From Ampelocalamus luodianensis (Eukaryota > Streptophyta > Magnoliopsida > Poales > Poaceae): 64,000 nt of DNA. Made by a program: the position numbers and the translations under genes. The notes beneath the pieces are model-generated. The model searched no databases. It worked only from the letters and a program-made list of their open reading frames with translations, and was not told the origin of the DNA. Of this stretch, positions 34,828 to 45,420 are shown one piece after another. Location of the stretch: contig CM070628.1 of NCBI GenBank assembly GCA_036346255.1, forward strand, positions 1,069,840 to 1,133,839, given 5' to 3'. Position 1 is the first letter of the stretch, and the number at the start of each line of letters is the position of its first letter.

Positions 34828-36040
34828 ACTAACATTAAAGGCCCGTGGCTTTGGAGCCCCCTCGAGCGCGCTACGTCGGCAAGAAATCGGCCGCCGTCCG
34901 ATCGCGCTGCGAGCTACTCCACGCCGCCCGATCCCGCCCGGTGCGCGTGCGTGGGAGGCGCTCGTGAGTCCCATGTCGCCTGCGTCGTGAACTCGCTCGG
35001 CCCATGTCGCCCGAGAAAAGGAACCTCATCCTTATCCCGTTCCTCACTCTCCTCGCACCTCCTCTCTCACTCTGTCACGCATCGCCGCCACTCCCCTCTC
35101 TCCCTCTAGCGCCGCCTTTCTACGCCAGAGCCACCAGTCTTGCCCTCTTCCTCCCCCGCCGCCCTCTCGGCCTCCCTCCCTCGCAGCCACCGCTCCCTCC
35201 CTCCCCAGTCGCCTACCGCCGCTTGCTCTTCTCCCCTTCGTCCACTCTGTCCGCTCCTCCCCTTCGCCCTGCCCCCGGTCCTACGTGACCCTCCCTCGCC
35301 GCCGTCGGTCTCCCTCACCGGCCGCCGTCCTGCCTTCCCTCTTCCTCCCTCCCGCTCCCCTCAGGCTCCCTACCCAGCCACTACGTCGGAGCCGTCCCTC
35401 GCTCTTTCTCCCCCATTGCCCACTCGATTTCCCTTCCCCGCCGCTGTTGTTCCCTCCCTCTTCCCCCTCCCCTCCCCTCCCCTTGGTCATTCTCTTCCCC
35501 ATTCCTCTTCGTCGTTTCCCCGCTCCTCCATTCATCCCCCTCTTGGTGCTTTGCTATGGCCGAATGGAGCTCCATGGCGCCTCCTCCCCGGCCTCCCCCA
35601 TCCTCGGGCGCCGCCTCCTCCTAGCGCTATTGTTGCCGCCGCCAGGCTTGGCCTTGGCTTGACCCCGACGCCGCCACTGCTCGCCTGCGCCGCCACCCGC
35701 ATGGCTCGGCCCCGGCGCCAGCACTGCTCGCCTGCGCCACCACCCACCTGGCTCGGCCCCGGCGCCGCCACCCGCACCCACGACCCATGCTCCTCCCTCA
35801 GCCCGCTCCTGCACCGCGCTCATGGGTGCCTCTTGCCGCCGGCTTGGCCCATCCCTGCTGCACAGGAAGCTGCTAGACGCACAATCTCGGCCATCATCGC
35901 CGCTCTTTGGGTAGCTGCTATTAAGTTGAGTTTGCACACCACCAGTTTGATACAATGCCTCAATGAACCACATTCTTACATATGTGAAAAATTATTTAAT
36001 GGATATATCATCATCCCACCTTCCCCTGCTTGCCGATGAC
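34828..36040 (+). other. CpG-rich gene-like fragment, second copy
   Basis: The first ~320 bases match 26534-26880 (ACATTAAAGGCCCG, CTACGTCGGCA, CGCCTTTCTACGCCAG). The remainder is low-complexity C-rich DNA. A 299-codon frame (35140-36039) exists, but its Pro/Ser/Leu composition and the equally long frames on the other strand argue against a protein. Confidence 0.55.
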
Positions 36041-36045
36041 AATAT

Positions 36046-38802
36046 GAGATTGATTGCTTCATGCCCATTTGTAAATCGGTGCTATAATATATTGTAGTAA
36101 TGTGGTTTTGTAGTATTGTAGATCTCAAGTAGGAGAACCTCACCACCAGTAAGCTGTCCAAGATGAAACAAACAGCCTTAGGTGCAGGTCTAGGGACGCC
36201 GTCTCCAGAATATGGCCTCCAATGGAGCGGTTGCCTCATCTCCTGTCGTCACACACCACCCTACAAAATGGTAGGGATCCCTCCAGTTTTCAAATTATGA
36301 GATGGGTTATTCTCTTCACTAATTATGTGTTACAACCGAACTATATGTTTGTGCACACTAGCTGTTTGTTGAAATGTTGATGTACATAATTAAAACCTAT
36401 GATGCACGGACACCTATGATATGGGTTCTGATTTGCTACTTTGTTTGCATTTTTTCCTTGAGGTACCAGATCCTCATGTCTGCGATGACGTTATATGTTC
36501 TTCAGATTTGCGCTGATCAGTTAGATTCGGCTACAAGTGTATTTAGGTTTTGTCATCTTCATTCTGACAGGTTTAAAATATACTAGGCTCTTCTTTGATT
36601 TGTTTGCAGCTTCATTTTAGTTTATCTGCTGTTGGTTACAGCTCTACAATGTGTATTCTGATTTGCTAGGTATGGAAATATATGAGGAGCATTTTGAAGC
36701 TTGGAATGTTAATGATTTAACTATGCGAAACTTTGGAAAACATGGTTCGAAAACTTATAAAGGAGAATGGACTACAAGCTGGTATTGCCTTTCTAACACG
36801 GTGCTCCTTCAATTGGTATGATATTCCTCTAGCGTGTTTCCAAGTTCTGCATCCCTCTCTTATATTGATGAAAAAAATCAATGCTTATGGTTGCAGCTCA
36901 CTGGACTCCAAATTCTGGTGATAAAACTGTACTACAATATGATGATGTGATGAAGCTGGATTTTGGGACACATGTAGATGGTCTGTCTATTATTTTGCAA
37001 TGTGAAATTGATTGCTTCATGCCCATCTGTAATTTTTAGGATCAATCGGTGCTATAATATATTGTAGTAATGTGGTTTTGTAGTATTGTAGATCTCAAGT
37101 AGGAGAACCTCACCACCAGTAAGCTGTCCAAGATGAAAGAAACAGCCTCAGGTGCAGGTCCAGGGACGCCATCTCCAGAATATGGCTTCCAATGGAGCGG
37201 TTGCCTCATCTCCTGCCATCACACACCACCCTACAAAATGGTAGGGATCCCTCCAGTTTTCAAATTATGAGACGGGTTATTCTCTTCACTAATTATGTGT
37301 TACCACCGAACTATATGTTTGTGCACACTAGCTGTTTGTTTAATGTAGATGTACATAATTAAAACCTATGATGCACGGACACCTATGATATGGGTTCTGA
37401 TTTGCTACTTTGTTTGCATTTTTTCCTTGAGGTACCAGATCCTCATGTCTGTGATGACGCTATATGTTCTTTAGATTTGCGCTGATCAGTTAGATTCGGC
37501 TACAAGTGTATTTAGGTTTTGTCATCTTCGTTCGACAGGTTTAAAATATACTAGGCTCTTCTTTGATTTGTTTGCAGCTTCATTTTAGTTTATCTGCTGT
37601 TGGTTACATCTCTACAATGTGTATTCTGATTTGCTAGGTGTGGAAATATATGAGGAGCATTTTGAAGCCTGGAATGTTAATGATTTAACTAAGCGAAACT
37701 CTGGAAAACATGGTTCGGAAACTTATCAAGGAGAATGGACTGCAGGCTGGTATTGCCTTTCCAACACGGTGCTCCTTCAATTGGTATGATATTCCTCTAG
37801 CGTGCTTCCAAGTTCTGCATCCCTTTCTTATATTGATGAAAAAAATCAATGCTTAGGGTTGCAGCTCACTGGACTCCAAATTCTTGTGATAAAACTGTAC
37901 TATAATATGATGATGTGATGAAGCTGGATTTTGGGACACATGTAGATGGTCTGTCTTTTATTTTGCTTTGTTCTATTCCTTCTTCTATGGTTGTTTGTTA
38001 TGATATTTTCTATGGGTTTGTGAGTTTGTCCTTAGAAGTACAAATTCAGGCCATTTCTAATCCTTGCTCCCCTTCGCCCAGGTGCCGCCGCTGCCTGCCT
38101 TTCTCAAACGCCTCCGCTCAGCTGGCTCTTTCCCGATCCGTTCTCCTCGCCCCCCTTCCTTCGCTACTTCATGGGATACTATGTGCTCTTCTATCGCCAT
38201 GTCGCTACTAGGGAACTGGAACGACTACAAAAGCCGATGTACAATGTTGTTCGCCGAGAAGCAGAAGTGCATAGACAGGTTTAAAATATACTAGGCTCTT
38301 CTTTGATTTGTTTGCAGCTTCATTTTAATTTATCTGCTGTTGGTTACAGCTCTACATTGTGTATTCTGATTTGCTAGGTACGGAAATATACGAGGAGCAT
38401 TTTAAAGCCTAGAATGTTAACGATTGCACTATGTGAAACTTTAGAAAACATGGTTCGGAAACTTATCAAGGAGAAGGGACTGCATGCAGGTATTGCCTTT
38501 CCAACAGGGTGCTCCTTGAATTGGTATGGTATTCCTCTAGCATGCTTCCAAGTTCTGCATCCCCTTCTTATATTGATGAAAAAAACAATGCTTAGGTTTA
38601 CAGCTCACTGGACTCCAAATTCTGTTGAAAAAACTGTACTCCAATATGTTGATGTAATGAAGCTGGATTTTCGGACAAATATACATGGTCTGTCTATTAT
38701 TTTGCTTTGTTCTATTCCTTCTTCTACGGTTGTTAGTTATGATATTTTGTATGGGTTTGTTAGTTTGTCCTTGGAAGTATAAATTCAGGCCATTTCTAAT
38801 TG
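36046..38802 (+). repeat. Three tandem copies of a ~1-kb unit
   Basis: Unit 1 is about 36046-37000, unit 2 about 37002-38063, and unit 3 (partial) 38279-38802. All contain the run from GGTTTAAAATATACTAGG to TTTGCTAGG followed by the same two exons. Units 1 and 2 share an extra upstream half beginning near GATTGCTTCATGCCCAT. Between units 2 and 3 lies a 215-bp CpG-rich piece plus one more exon. Confidence 0.88.
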
Positions 38803-39418
38803 CAAAAACTAACATGATACCCTGATTCTTCTCAGGGTACATAGTTGATTGTGGATTTACTGTCGCATTCAATCCCATGTTTGATCCATTGCTTCAAGCA
38901 TCAAGAGATGCCACAAATACTGGAGTCAAGGTAATTTATACATATTTTTTCTTCACTCTCCAAAGGTAATTTTACATATTTTTTCTTCACTCTCCAAAGG
39001 TAATTTGTACATACTGGAGCCAATAGACTCGGATATACCAACGAATGATTTTCATATGCACCTTTGCACATGTCATTTCTGATAGAAGGTCTGCTTGGTG
39101 GCAGAGTGAGTGAGTCTCTTTGCTCTAATGGGACACATTTATAGGTCTTCGTTGAAACATCTGCTTTTGATTTGTCAATTATAATGCCACGGTTTCTGAT
39201 GTCATCTCTCTAGCTGCTTCTGTTTAGTTTTTTGCCTGGACCTGATTTGTGTTTCGATTTTCACCTATTAATGACCTGATAAATATGGCTATTTCAAATT
39301 ATTTTCCTCCTATAGTAGCATCCATTCGTAATAATTTAGTAGCGATTTATCCTTTCCTTCATTTCAAGAAGCTGGAATAGATGCACGTCTTTGTGATGTC
39401 GGTGCTGCAATCCAAGAA
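36670..39418 (+). pseudogene. Methionine aminopeptidase 2 gene fragments (exons repeated)
   Basis: MetAP2 is a cytosolic M24 metallopeptidase that removes initiator Met. Exons with good splice borders: 38204-38278 (RELERLQKPMYN), then VRKY...CSLNW exons at 36670-36815, 37638-37783 and 38378-38523 (each 146 bp), AHWTPNS...KLDFGTH exons at 36897-36980, 37865-37948 and 38604-38687 (each 84 bp), then 38836-38930 (YIVDCGFTVAFNPMF) and 39369-39418 (EAGIDARLCDVGAAIQE). The fragment holds the active-site His region and the first two metal Asp positions (in DFGTH and DCGFT), but lacks everything C-terminal, including the remaining metal ligands. An in-frame stop in unit 1, a damaged acceptor before 39369 and a premature end make it non-functional. 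It was probably duplicated from a functional copy elsewhere. Confidence 0.85.
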
Positions 39419-40087
39419 GCTTTGTGATGTCGTACAATTTAGCTCACTATGATGGGATATGTTTTTTTTTTTGAGTATTGGTTACCATGTTTTGCCTCCT
39501 TTTGAAAAGAGCATGAGCATTTCATTTTGACGTTTTATTAGTTGTGATTCTGTTTATAGATGTTAGATCTAAATGTGATGTGCCATTTTTATAAAAGGCC
39601 ATTTGCAGAAAGCCAGGTATCGTTCCGCTTATAATCGTTTTTAAAGAACTACTAAGAGCATGCATGATTTTTTTTGTCAATAAATGTAGGTCATGTCATT
39701 TGCTTGGTTACTTCTGGTATGTTGCTTCACCTAGAACATCTCCCTTTTGCCCTGTTTTTCGTTCTATAGTAACTATTCCTTTTTCAGATCTTCTATCTTA
39801 CGTCCAAGTTGTCTTTTCTTTTCCAGATCGTGCAATCTGCTCTCAAATTCCTCCACACGTAGGGGATGCAAGTTGCCCTCTACTTATTTAGTATCTGTCA
39901 TTTTTAGGTCTATTGTTTACGACTTGAGTTTCTTCGTTCTGATAGTACTAGTTGTTTTATATTAAACTGCTGCTCAGCTTAGTACCGTCTGTTACATGAG
40001 CTACATAATCATCCCAATGATAGCACTGTGCCTGTCGTATAGTCAAGATATATATGCATTTACATCAAATATTACACTCAAGTATCG
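39419..40087 (+). other. Non-coding T-rich DNA downstream of the MetAP2 fragment
   Basis: No further MetAP2 exon could be found. A 13-base stretch (CTTTGTGATGTCG) is repeated at the break (39389-39401 and 39420-39432). The region ends at the 5' target duplication TATCG (40083-40087) of the next element. Confidence 0.6.
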
Positions 40088-42815
40088 TGTGAAGCCCCTT
40101 TTTCCCCCCTTCCCGGGTCAACCCTCGCCGGGGCCCCCTTCGTCCTCCTCCCGTCAACGCACGCCCGCCGGACCCCCCCTCTCCTCCCTTCCTCCCCTGC
40201 TCGCGTGCGCTGCAACTTCGCCGCGCACACGCCACCTCTCTGGCGCCCTCCGCGCGCCTCCTCGCCGCCATGATGCCCTCGTGCGCGACGCGCGCGCCGC
40301 GCGCGCTCGCGGACCCCCTCCTCGCGCCGGCTTTAAAGCCCCGCCCGGTGCCCTCCCTCCCCATTTCTTCTCCCGTCTTCCCCTCCTTTCCGTCGAAGAA
40401 GAACAGGAAGAAGAGAAAAAAAAGAGCCACGAGGCTTACCTCATTTATTCTTCCGCGTCGTCGCCTCCGTCGTCGTCGCAGTGAGCCCGAACCTCCTTCC
40501 TTCGCCACGCACCGGAGCTCCTCGTCGCGCGCGCCTCCTCTTCCCCTCCGTCGCGCTCTTTCGTTCCCAGAGCTCCCGCTCCTCCCTCCCCGTCTTGCGC
40601 CGTCGCCTCTTTCCCTCCCTCCCGGTGCGCGCCGCCGCCTCATCTCCCCTCTCTCCGCGCGCCGCTCTGCCTCTTCCCCCAGCGTGCCTTTAGGGCGGCG
40701 GCGTGAGCCTCGCCCGCGCCGCGCCTCCAGCGTGGGCGCGCTGGGCGTCTTGCACGCGTTCGACCAGCGTTGGGCGGGCAGCGGTGCGGGCCATTTTTGG
40801 TTTTTTTTTTTTGTGATTTTCTTTTCCATTTCTATTTTAATTTAAAGTGAGACTTTAAATATTAATATCTCCTCATTTCAACTCCAAAAATTATGAAGTA
40901 AATTTCTAAAAATTTCTAAAATCAAGATCTTGCTAATGGCATAGGTCTTGTTCAATTTGAAGTTCATTTGTGTACTCTTGTGTATTTAATTGCTTTTTGT
41001 TGCTTGTCGTTTATTTTTAGGTACTTCGCGCGTAGATTTGGAGGCAGGAGACCTCCACGTCGATCAAGGACAAGACTACTCGGACTCTCTCCCTACAACC
41101 AAGGCGAGTCAATACTTTGATCATATTGAGCCTACATTTTATGTAAATTATATTCTTTTAAAATAGCAAATTGCATGCTTTAATTCTTTAATCAATTATA
41201 CGTTAAAGCTTAAGGTAGTTAATTACCCACTTGATGATTAACTAATTATTATGCCACCCTTGACAACTTGAATCCCTAATTCCATTGTCACCCTAGTAAC
41301 TATATGGTAATACTAGCTATAGGTTGTACTTAAGCGGCATGCTAGCCACAGCTTAAATCAGGGACATAAAATGTCCTAATCATCATCATTTCAAACATAA
41401 AATGATTTGGGCGGTCATTGCGGGTAAATGGCGAGATGATTGAATTGTTGTATTTTACATCTCAAAACCCTAAGCTGCTAATACCAAATGCAGACGGATG
41501 GTAAGATGGTGGAGTGCGGATGTACGAGAATGGTGGGAATGTGGTTGAGCCGTCCAGGACAACCTAAGGACTTAATCTTGTCACGACCTCCACGTGTATA
41601 ACAAGTACAACCACAAGTGCGCAACAAGCTGCGACTTGGCTTAGTACATTTATCAAATCACGAAAATCATCTCTTTGGAGGGTTAAAGGGGCACAAGCTC
41701 TGGTGTGTCGGGCTTGGATGGGACACCGAGTCAAGGGTGAAGTTCGCGATCCGAGGTGTAGCCACGCTCACGCCCGATCGGCGAGGTGGACATCCGCGCA
41801 GCGTATGGGCATAACCCCATATGGGTGAGGCGAGGAAGGGCGAGATATTTAGAAAGGTTATTGTGACAACCTCTCGACTACGACTACGGAATCGTGTAGG
41901 ACAGCGAGTTAATTGTCTCTTGTGGGTAAAGTGTACAACCTCTGCGAGTTATAAAGCTGTTTAAGCAGTAGTGCCTACGGTCAAAGGCGGACATGGGAAC
42001 TTAACTTGAGTTAGTTCTATTTCAAAAATATTGTGGGTGGTATGAAAATTGTGGCGGGCTCACCTAGCCACGAGTTTGGATATTCACGGGTCTTTGTACC
42101 AGTGTCGTTTAGTGGTGGATGTAACCACAATCAAAATAAGCATGAAGGTGGAGGTAACCTCGCTAATATAAATATTGCACAATTTCTCTCTTTATCTAAA
42201 ATGAAATTGTTAAAAATGCTAAGTGCTAGGAATTTGTACTTATGATATTTAAAGTATTGCTTTCGCAAATAAAAGAACCGAGCCATCCTTGTAAGCCTTG
42301 CATGTATATCATTGCATTGTGTATTGGCTCGCGAGCACGGTAGTTGTGCTCATCCTCGCTCTCCCAAACCCTTGGATGGCGATGGAGGAGACTATGCGTA
42401 CTACGAGGAACCGAGTTGATGGACAAGGAAGCGATGAAGAGTAGTCTAGGATCGTAGTCTAGGCCTCGACGCGATCTAAGTTGACTCGTTGGTACTTGCG
42501 TACAACCGATATTATCCGGTCCTTGGGTAATATCGGTCGTACCTGAGTTGCCCGATCGCTTACTGTGAAGAGATGAGCTCTACCCTTATGCTTCCGCTAC
42601 CGTGTCGGTGTTCGTATTGTAATCAATTTGGCACGATCGGCCCTGTTGTAAAACTCGACCCGACGTGGTCTATGTCACTCTGTTGTTTGTAATATTGATA
42701 CTTTAGTTCACGCCATGTATGAATGATTCAACAATGCACTGTGAGTGCTATCTCGATCGAGGAATATAGCACGGCGTTTTCCAGAGGATTCGGATTAGAA
42801 AATCCGGGTCAGACA
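40088..42815 (+). repeat. 5' LTR of element D (2.73 kb)
   Basis: The ends are TG...CA, with a CpG-rich first 700 bases and an AT-rich remainder. It is near-identical to 48701-51453 apart from many small indels. It carries the exon-like segment (near 41033-41102, damaged by small deletions relative to the 3' copy) and the conserved block at 41921-41989. Confidence 0.93.
41921..41989 (+). promoter_or_regulatory. Conserved LTR block (element D, 5' LTR)
   Basis: TGTGGGTAAAGTGTACAACC is kept. The CTGCAG centre and the ATTCGAATAG part are altered in both LTRs of this element, so this is a diverged version. Confidence 0.5.
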
Positions 42816-42836
42816 GTAGTGATGTCGAGCATCATG
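42816..42836 (+). other. Degenerate primer-binding site of element D
   Basis: GTAGTGATGTCGAGCATCAT follows the 5' LTR directly. It resembles the plant initiator tRNA-Met site (TGGTATCAGAGC) with changes and one missing base. The position is right for minus-strand priming. Confidence 0.5.
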
Positions 42837-43020
42837 ATCAGAGTCTTAGTTAGATTAGTCGTTGCCTTAAGGACTTGGATCTTATTTCCAAAAACTAAGA
42901 AAAAGCTTTGCTAAAAATATAGAGTATTTATTGCTCCTACTCTTCCTCCTAGTCTGTACTTATCTTTATTTCACTTGAGTTTTACCTGTCTTTGACCTTT
43001 TCTGTTTTCAAAATTTGTAG
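42837..43020 (+). other. Leader of element D
   Basis: Non-coding. It ends in a pyrimidine-rich tract and TTTGTAG just before the ATG at 43021, which resembles a splice acceptor. Confidence 0.5.
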
Positions 43021-44034
43021 ATGGCTACCCGTCGTCGGATGGCAGTGGGACCTCCTCGTTCACGGAGAGAACGAGGAGGCTTGTGGACATACTTCGCCGG
43101 TGATCTTTGTACCTTGGTTTTCCCCGTCACCTCGTTCCGTGGTAGGATGGCGAGGATCGAGACCGAGTCTGGGCGATGGAGGTGTATCTCTCGCGGGGTT
43201 GGCGAGTTCACTTCCTTCCTCTTGAGGCGAGGCACCGGCGTGGCCGTCATGGCGCCATTCGGGGCGCGCGCCGCGTCGCTTCCACCGCTTTGTGTTGGAA
43301 GTGCGAGGATCTCTTCTTGAGGTCACCATACGCTTCTACCGTACCTCCCGGATGAGGCGTGTCCGGCAATTTCGACACGAGACGGCGACCCTCGCAGCGC
43401 GGCGAGTCCGGCTACGCGGCGATGATAGCCACCATCACCGCGCCATGGATGAGATCGGCGACCGGACACTCCTCACCGGCGGCTATGCCCGCTCGACACC
43501 CGCCGAACAACATGATCGAGGTGATGAAGCTCACTCCGCTGCGATCTGAGAGGGATCTTTGCGATGCGGAGAGACGCCGCTCTTGCGAGTTAGCACGCCT
43601 CGAGCCGCGCACGGTCCCTACCCGGCCCGTCGCACCATCGTCGCCCCGTCCTCCCGGTGCCGAGCCGGCGTTCCCGCCAGAGGACCCGTCTCGACTCACG
43701 GACGCAGCGAGTGCGCGCGCCGTCCGGCCGTCGCCTAGGAGAGTCGGCCGTGACGCGCGGCCCGATCCGCCCGGTTTGTGAGTCGATCGTGGGCGCCACC
43801 TCGGCCGTTCACGTTCGCTCCGTTCGCGAGCTTGATCGAGCCGTTCGTTCGCTCCCGAACAGCTGTCGCTTTGTGGTCGATCCCCGGTAAGCATTGTCGA
43901 TTAGTTAGGTTAGCTAGCGATGCTTGGCGGCGATCTTTTGGGTTGCAAGCACTTTTGTTTCTTTCTTTTGTAGACGATGTGTTGTATTCTATGTCATGAC
44001 TTAGCTTAGTGTATAAGCTTTGTTCGAGAGTCAT
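43021..44034 (+). pseudogene. Accessory ORF upstream of gag in element D (broken)
   Basis: It starts MATRRRMAVGPPRSRRERGG directly after an acceptor-like TTTGTAG. It changes frame several times: 43021-43320, then 43292-43549 (with RQFRHETATLAARRV), then a piece near 43778-43999. Composition is Arg-rich and CpG-rich. It does not resemble the Gag that begins at 44189. Its position mirrors 12382-13092 in element B, so both elements carry an extra ORF before gag. No known domain was recognised. The end is approximate. Confidence 0.45.
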
Positions 44035-44188
44035 GTAACACTTAACCCCCTTATTATAGTGTAGCCGCTCTAGGCTTTGTATTGTACTTGCTTTGTTCTT
44101 TTGTTGGTTTTGTTCTTGTCTGTGTGTGCCTTAGAGGGCTAGTGAACCCTCATATACTCCCTCTAGTTCTAAGCTTGAGTTCCTTGAG
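44035..44188 (+). other. Spacer between accessory ORF and gag (element D)
   Basis: T-rich non-coding sequence, comparable in place to 13093-13378 of element B. Confidence 0.4.
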
Positions 44189-45420
44189 ATGCCGCCAAGA
44201 AGAGCCGCCTTGATCAGTGGAGCCTTCGCGCGGCCGAGGAAGAGGCCGTGGCGTGGTCGTAGCCAAGGCCGAGGACGAGGCGCCTCCTCCACCACCGACA
44301 AACCCGACAATGACCCAAGTCATGTTTGTGATTCAGATTCTCCAGCGTTACTAAACAATGTGATTGGACCGACCGATCGCAACTCCAAGCTAGCGGACTT
44401 CCTCAGGACAAGACCTCTCACCTTTCTGCGGCCAATGAACCGCTAGAAGTGAAGGCGGCTCGGGGACGCGAGAAGAAACTCCGTCTTGCCATTGCTCAAA
44501 TGAAGACAAGGTGGATTCGCCACCCATCAGGTGAAAAGCGCCGCGCTTTGGTGGGAGAATTACCTCGCCGCCGAGGTGATGAGAATCTAGAGGAAGAAGA
44601 AGCGGGAATAGCGGAAGTCGTAGCATCTACGATTGGAGCCCCACAAGATCCATGCCTCTGTCGCGCAATAGAAGAAGTTGCGGAAATACAACAAGGCGAA
44701 GTTGAACCCGCATGGCGCCGATTCTCAGGGAGGAATTCAAGGCGCTTCGGGGCCAACCGTGCAGTGGAACAATGAGATTGAAGAAAAATGAATTGAGCTC
44801 TCAAGCGGTGGATGTCGATAAATGAGTATCTAACCAAGTTTAACCAGCTTGCTCGCTCGCCCCAATGATGTAGCGGATGAAGAAGAAAATCGACCGCTTT
44901 GTTGAGGGAATGCGTGAGGACATGAGAGGACGACTTATCCTCCATGATTACTCTAGCTTCAGCAGATTAGTTAATAAAGCCCTCATTTGTGAAAATGAGA
45001 AGAAGCTATGAGATTAGCCGTAAAGGAAGATGTCATTTCAGAGGCCACAAGGTAGCTTTCCCAGTCTACATTCCAAGGCGCTCATCTTTGAGATCATCTG
45101 CGCCTCCTTCCGAAAACTCAAGTTTCCACCCGCGTCCCCAAGGAAGTGGATTCGGTGCTCTCGCCCGCGGGCAACGACAACGATCAACCCGACAAACCTT
45201 CTTTGCCGCTGTGGAGAAAAGGACACGCCAATCGTTGTCCTACCGTCGAATGCTCGGCAAGACTCAACACAGAGTAATGCGCGATTCAAGCGGGACCCGA
45301 CCCCAAGCAAGAGTCACGGACTTCACGGGCATCAGGTCTACACCAACACAAAGCCATGGCCGTGTGAACCACGTCACAACCGAGGAAGCTCAAGGTGCCT
45401 CAGGAGTACTAATGGGTACG
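44189..45420 (+). pseudogene. gag: Ty3/gypsy gag of element D (broken)
   Basis: It begins MPPRRAALISGAF. The first frame runs to 44446 with SKLADFLRTRPLTF, a characteristic lead-in to the Gag core of this gypsy group. The core continues in other frames (44449-44775, including the RNSR piece). The region near 44840-45000 gives DEEENRPLC in one frame and EGMREDMRGRL in another. The C-terminal tail (45000-45400) is basic and holds a zinc-knuckle-like Cys near 45205. Frameshifts break it at several points. Many of these look like single-base losses relative to element B. Confidence 0.7.

Noticed and set aside
35140..36039. 299-codon plus-strand frame, Pro/Ser/Leu-rich
   Set aside because: It lies in C-rich low-complexity DNA; long frames exist on the other strand too, there is no domain, and related copies (30683-31560) do not keep the frame.
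36046..38802. Satellite or CRISPR-like array
   Set aside because: Only three units about 1 kb long, with gene exons inside; this is segmental tandem duplication. No CRISPR arrays exist in this eukaryotic DNA.
40065..40829. 254-codon minus-strand and 191-codon plus-strand frames
   Set aside because: They overlap the CpG-rich part of the 5' LTR of element D; the 3' LTR copy does not keep either frame.
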